Below, piece by piece: positions 1 to 8,847 of a stretch of 64,000 nucleotides of DNA. The stretch lies in assembly GCF_964253025.1 (NCBI RefSeq), contig NZ_CAXUQC020000001.1, positions 62,001-126,000 on the forward strand. The letters run 5' to 3'. The notes below the pieces were generated by a model. It was not told where the DNA came from, ran no database searches, and worked only from the letters and a program-made list of their open reading frames with translations. This DNA is from Rhizobacter sp964253025. GTDB lineage: Bacteria; Pseudomonadota; Gammaproteobacteria; Burkholderiales; Burkholderiaceae_C. Both the position numbers and the translations under genes were made by a program. Numbering within the stretch: position 1 is the first letter of the stretch; every line of letters begins with the position of its first letter.

Positions 1-1149
1 CCGAGCCGGGTGATCGAGGGCAACGAGCGCGTGGTTCGTCCTCGCCTGGCCGACGCCAAGTTCTTCTTCGACCAGGACCGCAAGAAGACGCTTGCCTCCC
101 GCGTCGAGGGCCTGGCCAAGGTCGTCTACCACGGCAAGCTCGGCACGCAGGGCGAGCGGGTGGAGCGGGTTCGCGCCATCGCGCGCGCCATCGGCGAACG
201 CCTGGGTGGCACGGCATTGGCCGCCGACGCCGACACCGCGGCCCGGCTCGCCAAGGCGGACCTGCTGACCGACATGGTGGGCGAGTTCCCCGAGCTGCAA
301 GGCATCATGGGGGGCTACTACGCGCGTGCCGATGGCCTGGGCGAAACGGTCGCCGATGCGATCGAGGACCACTACAAGCCCCGCTTCGCCGGCGACCAGC
401 TGCCCCGCAACGACGTCGGCATTGCCGTCGCGCTGGCCGACAAGCTCGAGACCCTGGTGGGCCTGTTCGGCATCGGCCAGCTCCCGACCGGCGACAAGGA
501 CCCGTTCGCGCTGCGTCGTCACGCGCTTGGCGTGGTGCGCATGCTGGTCGAGCGCCAGCTGGCCCTCGACATCGACGCCTTGATCGACACCGCGGTGAAG
601 ACCTTCGGCCCGCTCGTGGCCGACCCGGCCCGCACCGTCGGCCTGGTGGTGGACTTCATGTTCGACCGCCTGGCGGTGAGCCTGCGTGACCAGGGCTATG
701 GCGCGCAGGAAATCGACGCCGTGCTCAGCCGCCGCAGCAGCCGGGTGCACGAGGTGCCACGCGCGCTGGCCGCGGTGCGTGCCTTCGCCGCGCTGCCCGA
801 GGCGGCCAGCCTGGCCGCCGCCAACAAGCGCGTTGGCAACATCCTGAACAAGTCGGACGCGCCGCCTGCGGCCGCGGCGGACCCGGCGCGCTTCGTCGAG
901 CCCCAGGAGCGGGCGCTGTTCGACGCCCTGCAGGCGGCGAGCGCGCCCTCGGCCGCGGCGTTCGAGCGCGGGGACTACACGGCCTCGCTGCAGGCCCTGG
1001 CCGTGCTGAAGGCACCGGTCGACGCCTTCTTCGACGGGGTGATGGTCAATGCCGACGACCCCGCCCTCAAGGCCAACCGCCTCGCGCTGCTGGCCAGCCT
1101 GCACGCCGCGATGAACCGCGTGGCCGACCTGTCCAAGCTCGCTGCCTGA
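1..1149 (+). CDS. glyS: Glycyl-tRNA synthetase beta subunit, C-terminal part (5' end outside window)
   Basis: The frame is open from base 1, so this is the tail of a longer gene. It encodes the beta subunit of the heterotetrameric glycyl-tRNA synthetase, which helps charge tRNA-Gly in the cytoplasm. The stretch DMVGEFPELQGIMG near residue 80 of the fragment is a hallmark of the GlyS core, and NERVVRPRLADAKFFF near its start is equally typical. The C-terminal third (from about residue 290) fits the anticodon-binding domain. About 380 residues are present out of a usual ~700. The next gene, gmhB, starts 10 bases after the stop, so the two are probably co-transcribed. Identification is firm. Confidence 0.95.
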   Translation, partial: PSRVIEGNERVVRPRLADAKFFFDQDRKKTLASRVEGLAKVVYHGKLGTQGERVERVRAIARAIGERLGGTALAADADTAARLAKADLLTDMVGEFPELQGIMGGYYARADGLGETVADAIEDHYKPRFAGDQLPRNDVGIAVALADKLETLVGLFGIGQLPTGDKDPFALRRHALGVVRMLVERQLALDIDALIDTAVKTFGPLVADPARTVGLVVDFMFDRLAVSLRDQGYGAQEIDAVLSRRSSRVHEVPRALAAVRAFAALPEAASLAAANKRVGNILNKSDAPPAAAADPARFVEPQERALFDALQAASAPSAAAFERGDYTASLQALAVLKAPVDAFFDGVMVNADDPALKANRLALLASLHAAMNRVADLSKLAA

Positions 1150-1159
1150 GCGTCCGGCG

Positions 1160-1759
1160 ATGAACCTCATCATCCTCGACCGCGACGGCACGATCAACGA
1201 AGACCGGGACGACTACGTCAAGTCGGCCGACGACTGGGTGCCCATTCCGGGCTCGCTCGAGGCGATCGCCCGCTTGAACCATGCCGGCTGGCACACCGTG
1301 ATCGCCACCAACCAGTCGGGCCTGGGCCGCGGCCTGTTCGACATGGCGGCGCTCAACGCCATGCATGCCAAGATGAACACGCTGCTCGCCAAGGTGGGCG
1401 GCCGCATCGACGCAGTGTTCTTCTGCCCTCACACGCCCGACGAAGCCTGCGATTGCCGCAAGCCGCAGCCGGGGCTGTTCCGCCAGATCGGGGAGCGCTA
1501 CGGCATCGACCTCGCCACCGTCCCGGTGGTGGGCGACACCTTGCGCGACCTGCAGGCGGGTGCCGCGCTGGGGTGCAAGCCCCACCTCGTGCGCACCGGC
1601 AAGGGCGCGGCCACCGAGGCGGGCAACGTGCTGCTCCAGGTCCCCGGCACGGTCGTCCATGATGACCTGGCTGCCTTCGCGGAGCACCTCATCCAGCAGG
1701 AGCGCATCATGCGCGGCAATGCCGGCCAGGGTGACGCGGCCCTGGGCCGACTCGACTGA
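1160..1759 (+). CDS. gmhB: D-glycero-beta-D-manno-heptose-1,7-bisphosphate 7-phosphatase
   Basis: HAD-superfamily phosphatase that removes the 7-phosphate from heptose bisphosphate in the ADP-heptose pathway for LPS inner core. The nucleophile motif is LDRDGTIN with D7 and D9. The zinc loop characteristic of GmhB is visible as C89-x-H91-x5-C97-x-C99, and VVGDTLRDLQAG near residue 120 is HAD motif III. At 199 residues it is slightly longer than the usual ~185, because of a non-conserved tail after residue 175. The gene lies between glyS and plsC with gaps of 10 and 2 bases, which suggests an operon. Confidence 0.93.
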   Translation: MNLIILDRDGTINEDRDDYVKSADDWVPIPGSLEAIARLNHAGWHTVIATNQSGLGRGLFDMAALNAMHAKMNTLLAKVGGRIDAVFFCPHTPDEACDCRKPQPGLFRQIGERYGIDLATVPVVGDTLRDLQAGAALGCKPHLVRTGKGAATEAGNVLLQVPGTVVHDDLAAFAEHLIQQERIMRGNAGQGDAALGRLD

Positions 1760-1761
1760 CC

Positions 1762-2514
1762 ATGGCGAGTGGTGTACTGGCCGCGCTGCGGTCCTTGCTG
1801 TTCACGCTCTGGATGGCCACCACGGTCGTGCCGTGGGCGATCGCGGTGCTGCTGTATTCGATCTTCGTGCGCGGCGCGCCGATCTACTGGCTGTGCGCCG
1901 GATGGTTGCGCGTGGCCATGTGGGGCTGCCGCACCATCTGTGGCGTGCAGCGCCGCGTGCACGGCATGGAGAACCTGCCCGACGGTCCGGCCATCCTGCT
2001 GTCCAAGCACCAGAGCACCTGGGAGACCTTCACCTACCCGACGCTCATGCCGCGGCCGCTGTGCTACGTCTTCAAGCGGGAGCTGCTCTACATCCCGTTC
2101 TTCGGCTGGGCCATGGCGCGCATCGACATGATCCACATCGACCGCAGCCGCCGGGCCGAAGCCTGGGCCCGCGTGGCCGAGCAAGGGCGCCGGCACATGG
2201 CACACGGCAACTGGGTGATCATGTTTCCCGAGGGCACCCGATCGCCGCGCGGCGGGCAGGGCGCCTACAAGTCGGGCGGCGCGCGGCTCGCCGTCGAGAC
2301 GGGGGCTCCGGTGGTGCCGATCGCCGTGACGGCGGCGCGCTGCTGGCCCCGGCGGACGTTTCTCGTGCGGCCCGGCGTCGTCGACGTGTCCATCGGCAAG
2401 CCCATTCCGTCCGCCGGCCGCGCGCCCGACGAACTGATGCGCGAGGTCGAGGCCTGGATCGAGGCGGAGATGCGCCGCCTCGATCCCGAGGCCTACGCGG
2501 GTCCGAGCCGCTGA
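1762..2514 (+). CDS. plsC: 1-acyl-sn-glycerol-3-phosphate acyltransferase
   Basis: Membrane-bound acyltransferase that converts lysophosphatidic acid to phosphatidic acid. It has a hydrophobic N-terminus (residues ~8-35). Acyltransferase motif I is H83-QSTW-E88, an HX4E form in place of the textbook HX4D. Motif III is FPEGTRSPRG (residues 155-164). Its 250 residues match the family. It starts two bases after the gmhB stop. The Glu in motif I is the only departure from consensus. I believe it is common in related bacteria, but that was not checked. Confidence 0.9.
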   Translation: MASGVLAALRSLLFTLWMATTVVPWAIAVLLYSIFVRGAPIYWLCAGWLRVAMWGCRTICGVQRRVHGMENLPDGPAILLSKHQSTWETFTYPTLMPRPLCYVFKRELLYIPFFGWAMARIDMIHIDRSRRAEAWARVAEQGRRHMAHGNWVIMFPEGTRSPRGGQGAYKSGGARLAVETGAPVVPIAVTAARCWPRRTFLVRPGVVDVSIGKPIPSAGRAPDELMREVEAWIEAEMRRLDPEAYAGPSR

Positions 2515-2545
2515 GCATCACGGGCCGCGCATAGAATGGTCGCCC

Positions 2546-3493
2546 ATGACGCGACCCTCGCCGGCCCTCCGTTCGATGCAGCTTTCGCTGTTCGATGACA
2601 GTGCCCCCGCGCCCCGAAGCCTGATGTCCCTCCCACCCGATGCCGGGCCGATGGTGAGCGTGCCCGCGCCTCGCGTCGATTCCCCCCCGACCCCGACCAC
2701 CGCAGCGCCGCGTCTGGCGCCCGCGGTGTTTCGCCATCCGCAGGCCCAGCGCGAGGCGCGCCTGCAGGGGCACGTGGTCGGTTACGCCCTCAAGCGGGCC
2801 CGGCGCCGCAGCATCGGCTTCGTGGTGGGCATCGAAGGCCTGAGCGTCTCGGCGCCGCGCTGGGTCGGCCTGGCCGAGATCGATGCCGCGCTCGCCGAAA
2901 AGTCCGACTGGATCCTGCGCAAACTCCGCGAGCAGCAGGAGCGCCAACAGCGCTTGCTGGCCGCCAAGGTCGACTGGCGCGACGGCACCACCTTGCCCTA
3001 TCTCGGCGACACCCTCATCGTCGTGCTCGATCCGAGGGCCGGCGTGACGCAAGGGGGTGCCGTGCTCAACACCGATGCCACGGCGCTGCCGGGCGTCCCC
3101 CGGCTCACGTTGCACATCGGCCTGCCGCACACCGCGACGCCCGAGCAGATCCGTGATGCCGTGCAAAGCTGGCTGCAGCGGCAGGCACGCCAGCTCTTCG
3201 AGACCCGCTGCCGGCACTTCGCCGCGCAGCTCGGGGTGCAGTACAAGCGGCTCAGCCTGTCCTCCGCCCAGACCCGCTGGGGCAGTGCGAGCGCCGATGG
3301 CTCCATCCGGCTCAACTGGCGCCTGGTGCATTTCGCCATGCCGACCATCGACTACGTCGTCGCCCACGAACTCGCCCACCTGCGCGAGATGAACCACAGC
3401 CCGCGGTTCTGGGACGTCGTTCGCTCGGTCATGCCCGACTTCGAGCGGGCGCGCGGCAGCCTGAAGGACGACGTGCTGCCGGTGTTCGACTGA
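2546..3493 (+). CDS. YgjP-like M48-type metallopeptidase domain protein (DUF45)
   Basis: Predicted zinc metallopeptidase of the YgjP/WLM-like family. The zinc motif is HELAHLREMNHSPRFW, with H274 and H278 as ligands and E275 as catalytic base, followed by the family-specific NHSP. Upstream, SSAQTRWGSASADGSIRLNWRL (in pieces around residues 245-265) is also typical. The first ~70 residues are proline-rich and low in complexity. A second Met at 2576 (MQLSLFDDS) is a plausible true start, because many relatives begin with a similar QLSLF segment. The substrate of this family is unknown. Confidence 0.82.
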   Translation: MTRPSPALRSMQLSLFDDSAPAPRSLMSLPPDAGPMVSVPAPRVDSPPTPTTAAPRLAPAVFRHPQAQREARLQGHVVGYALKRARRRSIGFVVGIEGLSVSAPRWVGLAEIDAALAEKSDWILRKLREQQERQQRLLAAKVDWRDGTTLPYLGDTLIVVLDPRAGVTQGGAVLNTDATALPGVPRLTLHIGLPHTATPEQIRDAVQSWLQRQARQLFETRCRHFAAQLGVQYKRLSLSSAQTRWGSASADGSIRLNWRLVHFAMPTIDYVVAHELAHLREMNHSPRFWDVVRSVMPDFERARGSLKDDVLPVFD

Positions 3494-3522
3494 GCGCGCC
3501 CGCACGACCAGGCCGGCCCGCG

Positions 3523-4947
3523 ATGAGCCTTCACCGCTATTCCTTCCGTCAGCTGCTGCTGGTCGCCTTCCTCCTGATCGCCACCTTGCTCAGCGTGGCG
3601 TCGCTGCGCGGCCTCTTCACGCTGGAAGGCCTGCTGCGCCAGAGCAGCCAGGGCGCGCGCCAGGCCGTGTCGCTCAGCGCCGCCGCGCAGGTGATGGCCG
3701 AGCGCAGCGTCGACATGGAGCGCGCGGCGCGCCAGTTCCTCGTCTTGGGCGACCCGGGGCTGCGCCAGCGCTTCGACGACGCCGCCCGCGAAGCCGGGGT
3801 GGCGCTCGGCCAGCTGGCCAGCGGGCCGGTGCCGGCCGCCACGGCGGACGCCTGGCGTGCCACCCTGCACGCCGTGGAAGCGCAACTGACCGGCACCCCA
3901 CCCACGCAACCCGCGCGCGAGCAGGCGCTCACGGCCGCCTTCACCGAACTCGACCAGATCAACACCGCGATCGCCGAGCGCGTGCGCCAGGCCGCGGAGC
4001 AGCGCAACCAGGTGCTGCTGAACGAACTCGAGGCCCGGCGGGTGGAGCTGGCCCAGCAGATCCTGGGCGCCATCGCGGTGGCCGGGGTGCTGGCGCTGGT
4101 GTTCGGCCTGTGGTTGGCGCGTCCGCTCAAGCGGATCGAGAACGCGATCGTCGGCCTCGGCGAGAACCGCCTGGAGAAGTCCATCGACATCCGGGGCCCC
4201 GCCGACGTGCGCCTGATCGGCCAGCGCCTGGAATGGCTGCGCCTGCGGCTGGCCGAACTCGACGCCGACAAGGCCCGCTTCCTGCGCCACGTGTCGCACG
4301 AGCTCAAGACGCCGCTGGCCGCCCTGCGGGAAGGGGTCTCCCTCCTCGAGGACGGCGTCACCGGCGCCCTCAACGACAGCCAGAAGCAGGTGGTGCAGAT
4401 CCTTCAGCAGAACACCGTCCTGCTGCAGCGCCAGATCGAGGACCTGCTGCGGTTCAACGCCGCCGCCTTCGAGGCCCGGCGCCTGGCACGCCGCAAGAAT
4501 GAACTGGTGGCCTTCATCGGCGACCTGGTCGCCCAGCAGCGGCTGCAGTGGCAGGCCAAGGGCCTTCGGGTGGACGTGAAGGGCGAGCCGCTCTGGGCCG
4601 AGATCGACCCTGAAAAGATGGGCATGGCGCTGGGGAACCTCTTGTCCAATGCCATACGCTTCAGTCCGACGGGCGGTACCATCACGTTTTCCGTCTCCCG
4701 CGAAGCCGGCCGGGCCTGCATCGACATCGTCGACAGCGGTCCGGGCGTGGCCTCCGCCGACCGGGCCCGTGTGTTCGAACCCTTCTACCGGGGCGAGCGC
4801 CAACCGGCCGACGCGGCCCGAGGCAGCGGCATCGGCTTGTCCATCGTCCACGAATATGTCACCGCGCACGGCGGGCAGATCGAACTGCTGCCCGACGAGC
4901 CGGGGGCGCACTTTCACATCGAGCTTCCGCATGCGACTTCGGTCTGA
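3523..4947 (+). CDS. glrK: Sensor histidine kinase, GlrK/QseE-like
   Basis: Inner-membrane two-component kinase of 474 residues. TM1 spans about residues 10-28 and TM2 about 179-199, enclosing a ~150-residue helical periplasmic domain. A HAMP segment follows, then the dimerisation/phospho-acceptor box HVSHELKTPLAAL with H259, and a HATPase domain with NLLSNAIRFSP, DSGPGV and GSGIGLSIV. It is the first gene of a three-gene set with a QseG-like lipoprotein and a sigma-54 response regulator. That is the arrangement of glrK-qseG-glrR (qseE-qseG-qseF) in gammaproteobacteria. The name rests on that synteny as much as on sequence. Confidence 0.85.
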   Translation: MSLHRYSFRQLLLVAFLLIATLLSVASLRGLFTLEGLLRQSSQGARQAVSLSAAAQVMAERSVDMERAARQFLVLGDPGLRQRFDDAAREAGVALGQLASGPVPAATADAWRATLHAVEAQLTGTPPTQPAREQALTAAFTELDQINTAIAERVRQAAEQRNQVLLNELEARRVELAQQILGAIAVAGVLALVFGLWLARPLKRIENAIVGLGENRLEKSIDIRGPADVRLIGQRLEWLRLRLAELDADKARFLRHVSHELKTPLAALREGVSLLEDGVTGALNDSQKQVVQILQQNTVLLQRQIEDLLRFNAAAFEARRLARRKNELVAFIGDLVAQQRLQWQAKGLRVDVKGEPLWAEIDPEKMGMALGNLLSNAIRFSPTGGTITFSVSREAGRACIDIVDSGPGVASADRARVFEPFYRGERQPADAARGSGIGLSIVHEYVTAHGGQIELLPDEPGAHFHIELPHATSV

Positions 4948-5665
4948 CCTCCTGCGCGCCTGGGCCCTTGCCACCTGCGGCCTGGTGCTGGCCGGGTGCG
5001 CGGCCACGCAGCCGGCCCCGGCCCCCGTGCCGCCGCCACCGCCGCCTCCCATGCCGGCGCCCCCGCCGCCGCCGCCGCCACCTGCCCCGGCACCCGCGCC
5101 GCAGCCTGATCCGGCAGACGCCGCCGTGCGCAAGCTGCTCAACTACCACGACCATCTGCGCGGGCTGTCACCGGCCGACCTCGGCCAGGAAATCGCGCGC
5201 CTCAACGGCCAGGTGACCGCCAATGCGCAGTCGGCCTCGCCCGCCACGGTGCTCGAACTTTCGCTCGCGCTGGCGCAGTCGCGCAACAGCGCCGACCTGG
5301 CGCGCGCGCATTCCCTGCTCGATCCCATCGTCAAGAGCACCCGGCCCGAGCTGGCGCCGTGGCAGTCCATCGCGCGCTTGCTGTCGGTGCGTCTGGGGGA
5401 GCAACGGCGCCTCGAAGAGCAGCTCGACCGCCAGGGCGCCCTGCTGCGCGAAGCGCAACGCAACCTGCAGATGACCAACGACAAGCTCGAGGCGCTGAAG
5501 GCGATCGAGCGCAGCCTGACCGCGCGTCCGCCTGCGGCACCGTCGAGCCGGCCACGGGCCGCCGCTCCTGCGGCCGCGCCCCTGCCCACCCCGGCGCCCG
5601 CACCCGCCGCGCCGGCCGCTCCCCCGGCCGTCCCCGCTCCGGCACCCGCACCGAAGGCGCCCTGA
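4931..5665 (+). CDS. QseG-like outer-membrane lipoprotein of the GlrK/GlrR system
   Basis: The start ATG overlaps the end of the kinase gene by 17 bases, giving 244 residues. The N-terminus MRLRSDLLRAWALATCG leads to the lipobox LVLAGC, so the mature protein should begin with a lipidated Cys at residue 22. A proline-rich linker (residues ~27-60) precedes a helical domain (~65-190), and the C-terminus is again rich in Ala and Pro. Position and architecture match QseG, which in enterobacteria contacts and regulates the sensor kinase from the periplasmic side. Direct sequence similarity to QseG could not be tested here. Confidence 0.72.
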   Translation: MRLRSDLLRAWALATCGLVLAGCAATQPAPAPVPPPPPPPMPAPPPPPPPPAPAPAPQPDPADAAVRKLLNYHDHLRGLSPADLGQEIARLNGQVTANAQSASPATVLELSLALAQSRNSADLARAHSLLDPIVKSTRPELAPWQSIARLLSVRLGEQRRLEEQLDRQGALLREAQRNLQMTNDKLEALKAIERSLTARPPAAPSSRPRAAAPAAAPLPTPAPAPAAPAAPPAVPAPAPAPKAP

Positions 5666-5666
5666 G

Positions 5667-7025
5667 ATGTCGGCCAAGCTGCTCCTCGTCGACGACGACC
5701 CCGACCTGCTCAAGCTGCTGTCGATGCGGCTCACGGCCGCGGGCTACCACGTGACCGCGGTGGGCTCGGCCGAGGATGCGCTCGCCCAGGTGGAGATCGC
5801 CCGGCCGCAGCTCGTGGTCAGCGACGTGCAGCTGCCCGGTCGGGACGGCCTCGCGCTCTTCGACGAGATCCGGGCGCGGCATCCGGCCCTGCCGGTCATC
5901 CTGCTCACCGCGCACGGCACCATTCCGGATGCGGTGGAGGCCACGGCCCGCGGCGTTTTCACTTACCTCACCAAGCCCTTCGACGGCAAGGCGCTGCTGG
6001 AAAAGATCGCCCAGGCCCTGGCGCTCGGGGCCCCGGCCGCGGAACCCGCCCAGGGCGACGAGGCCTGGCGCGCGGCCATCGTGAGCCGGTCGAGCCGCAT
6101 GGCCGAACTGCTGGCCGAAGCCAAGATGGTGGCAGCCTCGGACGCGAGTGTGCTGATCTGCGGCGAAAGCGGCAGCGGCAAGGAGCTGCTCGCCCAGGCC
6201 ATCCACAAGGCCAGCCCGCGCGCGGGCAAGCCCTTCGTGGCGGTCAACTGCAGTGCCATTCCCGAGGCCCTGCTCGAGTCCGAGCTCTTCGGCCATGTGA
6301 AGGGCTCGTTCACCGGGGCGGTGGCCAATCACCAGGGCCTTTTCCAGGCGGCCGAAGGCGGCACGCTCTTCCTCGATGAAATCGGCGACATGCCGCCGGC
6401 CTTGCAGGTCAAGCTGCTGCGCGTCCTGCAGGAGCGTTCGGTGCGGCCGGTCGGCGCAAGCGAAAGCATCCCGGTCAACGTCCGCATCCTCTCGGCCACG
6501 CACCGCGACCTGGACGCCGCGATGGCCGAAGGCCAGTTCCGCGAAGACCTCTTTTACCGATTGAACGTGGTGGCGCTCACCCTGCCGCCGCTCAGCGACC
6601 GGCGCGAGGACATTCCGCTGCTCGCCAACCACTTCCTGTCCCGTCTGGCGGAGAAGTACAACAAGCCGCTCAACGGTTTCGCCCCGGATGCATTGAAGGC
6701 ACTGGCCACCGCTGTGTGGCCGGGCAATGTGCGGCAGCTCCACAACGTGGTGGAGCAGGTCTGCGCGCTCGCCACCACGCCGCTCATTCCCCTCGCCCAG
6801 GTGCAGCGGGCCCTGCGCGTGCCGAGCGTGGAGGTGCTGAGCTTCGCCCAGGCGCGGGAGCGCTTTGAACGCGATTACCTGGTCGGTTTGCTCAAGATGA
6901 CCGATGGCAATGTGGCCGACAGCGCCCGCCTGGCCGATCGCAACCGCACCGAGTTCTATCGGCTCCTCCAGAAGCACGGCCTGACCCCGGGCAGCTTCCG
7001 GGCCGAGACGCCGGCGGCCGACTGA
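5667..7025 (+). CDS. glrR: Sigma-54-dependent response regulator GlrR/QseF
   Basis: Enhancer-binding protein of 452 residues. The receiver has acidic residues D9-D11, phospho-acceptor D53 and K103. The AAA+ domain has Walker A GESGSGKE (166-173), the sigma-54 contact loop as GSFTGA (213-218, Ser for Ala in GAFTGA) and Walker B GGTLFLDEIGD (231-241). A Fis-type helix-turn-helix lies near the C-terminus (from about residue 415). The ATG follows the lipoprotein stop by one base. Downstream are three TGTC-N10-GAC repeats and a sigma-54 promoter in front of opgG, which are its likely targets. Confidence 0.9.
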   Translation: MSAKLLLVDDDPDLLKLLSMRLTAAGYHVTAVGSAEDALAQVEIARPQLVVSDVQLPGRDGLALFDEIRARHPALPVILLTAHGTIPDAVEATARGVFTYLTKPFDGKALLEKIAQALALGAPAAEPAQGDEAWRAAIVSRSSRMAELLAEAKMVAASDASVLICGESGSGKELLAQAIHKASPRAGKPFVAVNCSAIPEALLESELFGHVKGSFTGAVANHQGLFQAAEGGTLFLDEIGDMPPALQVKLLRVLQERSVRPVGASESIPVNVRILSATHRDLDAAMAEGQFREDLFYRLNVVALTLPPLSDRREDIPLLANHFLSRLAEKYNKPLNGFAPDALKALATAVWPGNVRQLHNVVEQVCALATTPLIPLAQVQRALRVPSVEVLSFAQARERFERDYLVGLLKMTDGNVADSARLADRNRTEFYRLLQKHGLTPGSFRAETPAAD

Positions 7026-7034
7026 CCGGGTCGG

Positions 7035-7052
7035 TGTCGGCCCGAGCGGACC
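7035..7052. promoter_or_regulatory. Candidate GlrR binding site 1
   Basis: TGTC, ten bases, GACC. It is the first of three inverted-repeat sites of the TGTC-N10-GAC form between glrR and opgG. Its left edge lies 20 bp, about two helical turns, from the left edge of site 2. Predicted position is about -207 to -190 from the sigma-54 start. Confidence 0.5.
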
Positions 7053-7054
7053 GT

Positions 7055-7072
7055 TGTCGCTGATCCGCGACG
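7055..7072. promoter_or_regulatory. Candidate GlrR binding site 2
   Basis: TGTCGCTGATCCGCGACG, an inverted repeat of GTCGC/GCGAC with a six-base centre. It is identical at 16 of 18 positions to site 3 at 7124-7141. The TGTC-N10-GACG spacing matches the TGTC-spacer-GACA type reported for enterobacterial GlrR (recalled, not checked). Confidence 0.6.
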
Positions 7073-7123
7073 GCAGCGGTTTCGGCCTTTTCCCCGGGTA
7101 AACCGCCGTCTCCCCTGAATGCC

Positions 7124-7141
7124 TGTCGCTGAGCAGCGACG
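7124..7141. promoter_or_regulatory. Candidate GlrR binding site 3
   Basis: TGTCGCTGAGCAGCGACG, with perfect arms GTCGCTG/CAGCGAC around AG. It is 69 bp downstream of site 2 and about 100-118 bp upstream of the predicted sigma-54 transcription start, a normal distance for an enhancer-binding protein. Confidence 0.6.
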
Positions 7142-7214
7142 CTTGAAGCCCGCGATTCGCCAACATTCGCCCCTTGGCGCGTGCAAGTCGTTGATTTCAT
7201 TGGGGTGAGCCGGT

Positions 7215-7230
7215 TTGGCACGGTCGTTGC
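7215..7230 (+). promoter_or_regulatory. Sigma-54 promoter of opgGH
   Basis: TTGGCACGGTCGTTGC carries GG at -24 and GC at -12 with the required ten bases between them, and fits the consensus TGGCAC-N5-TTGC fully. The predicted transcript begins near 7242, leaving a leader of about 50 bases before the opgG start at 7291. Confidence 0.8.
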
Positions 7231-7290
7231 GTTTGGAAGCCCGCGCCGCTGAATCCAGCGAGCGCCGACTGCTTTCAAAGGAACCCCGAT

Positions 7291-8847
7291 TTGCTGACTG
7301 CCCTGTGCTTCCGGAACCCTTCCCGCACCTCCCTGGCCCGTGCGGCGTTCACCGGTGCCGCGCTGTGCGCGGGCCTGTGGGCCGCGGCCACCGGCGAGGC
7401 CCGGGCCTTCGGGTTCGACGATGTTGCGCGGCAGGCGGAAGCGCTGGCGGCCAAGCCTCACGTCGCCAGCAGCTTCAAGCTGCCGTCCGAACTCAAGGAC
7501 CTGAGCTACGACCAGTACCGTGACATCCGCTTCAAGCCCGCCCAGTCGATGTGGCGTGCGGAGTCGCTGCCCTTCGAACTGGCCTTCTTCCATCTCGGCA
7601 AGTTCCAGACGGCTCCGGTGCGCATCAACGAGGTGACATCGGCCGGCGTGCGCCACATCACCTTCGACCCCAAGTCCTTCGACTACGGCAAGAACAAGCT
7701 GTCGCCGCAGAAGTGGGGCGACCTGGGCTTCGCCGGCTTCCGCGTTCACTACGCCCTGAACAACGCCGCCTACAAGGACGAGCTGGTGGTGTTCCTCGGC
7801 GCCAGCTATTTCCGCGCCCTCGGCAAGCAGCAGCACTACGGCCTGTCGGCCCGCGGTCTGGCCATCGACACCGTGGGCGGCAAGGGCGAGGAGTTCCCTC
7901 GCTTCACCGAGTTCTGGATCGAGCGTCCGGCGAAGGACGCCACGGAGCTCGTGATCCATGCACTGCTCGACTCCCCGCGCGCCACCGGCGCCTACCAGTT
8001 CACCCTGCGCCCCGGTGACAGCACGGTGGCCGATGTGCGCAGCAAGCTCTTCCTGCGGGCCGGTGTCGCGACGCTGGGCATCGCGCCGCTCACCAGCATG
8101 TTCCAGCACGGCGAGAACCAGCCCCGCCCGGGTGAGTTTCGTCCTGAGGTGCACGACTCCGATGGCCTGATGGTCGCCACCGGCGAAGGCGAGTGGCTGT
8201 GGCGCCCCCTGATCAACCCGAAGCACCCGCTCGTCACCTCGTTCGCCATGCGCGACGTCAAGGGTTTCGGCCTGATGCAGCGGGATCGCAGCTTTGCGAG
8301 CTACGAGGACGTCGAGGCGAGCTACGAGCGCCGCCCGAGCACCTGGATCGTGCCCAAGGGCACCTGGGGCCCGGGCCGGGTCGAGCTGTACCAGATGCCC
8401 ACGCCCGACGAGACCAACGACAACGTCGTTGCCTACTGGGTGCCGGACACCGTGCCCAAGCCGGGCCAGCCGATCGAGTTCGCCTACCAGATGCACTTCC
8501 AGGGCGAGCGCCAGCAACGGCCTCCCACCGGCTGGACCGTGCAGTCGCGCGTCGGCCGCGGGTTCGCCGATGTGCCGGCCGACGAGGTCCAGTACCACGT
8601 CGACTTCACCGGGCCCGCGCTCGACGCCTTGCCCGAAGGGGCCGCCGTCAAACCGGTGGTGAGCGCCGGCAGCAACGGCAAGGTCGTCGAGACCAATGCC
8701 TACCGCATCCCGGCCAACGGCGCCTGGCGCATGAGCCTGCGCGTCAAGCGTGTCGATCCGAAGCAGCCGGTCGAGCTGCGCGCGTTCCTCCAATCCTCCA
8801 CACATGCACTGACCGAAACATGGACCTCCATCATTCAGCCCGACTGA
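7291..8847 (+). CDS. opgG: Periplasmic glucan biosynthesis protein OpgG (MdoG)
   Basis: Periplasmic protein of 518 residues needed to form the branched or linear beta-glucan backbone of osmoregulated periplasmic glucans. The only start ahead of the signal peptide is TTG at 7291, preceded by AAAGGAA at a good distance. The signal peptide ends near GEARA-FGFDDV (about residue 44). FGFDDVARQAEALA and DLSYDQYRDIRFKP are family hallmarks. The next gene opgH overlaps or abuts it. The sigma-54 promoter at 7215 suggests control by the adjacent glrR. Confidence 0.93.
   Translation: MLTALCFRNPSRTSLARAAFTGAALCAGLWAAATGEARAFGFDDVARQAEALAAKPHVASSFKLPSELKDLSYDQYRDIRFKPAQSMWRAESLPFELAFFHLGKFQTAPVRINEVTSAGVRHITFDPKSFDYGKNKLSPQKWGDLGFAGFRVHYALNNAAYKDELVVFLGASYFRALGKQQHYGLSARGLAIDTVGGKGEEFPRFTEFWIERPAKDATELVIHALLDSPRATGAYQFTLRPGDSTVADVRSKLFLRAGVATLGIAPLTSMFQHGENQPRPGEFRPEVHDSDGLMVATGEGEWLWRPLINPKHPLVTSFAMRDVKGFGLMQRDRSFASYEDVEASYERRPSTWIVPKGTWGPGRVELYQMPTPDETNDNVVAYWVPDTVPKPGQPIEFAYQMHFQGERQQRPPTGWTVQSRVGRGFADVPADEVQYHVDFTGPALDALPEGAAVKPVVSAGSNGKVVETNAYRIPANGAWRMSLRVKRVDPKQPVELRAFLQSSTHALTETWTSIIQPD

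Noticed and set aside
8193..8819. An in-frame upstream extension of opgH of 209 codons
   Set aside because: It is out of frame within opgG, Arg-rich and without motifs. The glycosyltransferase and its membrane segments begin well after 8820.
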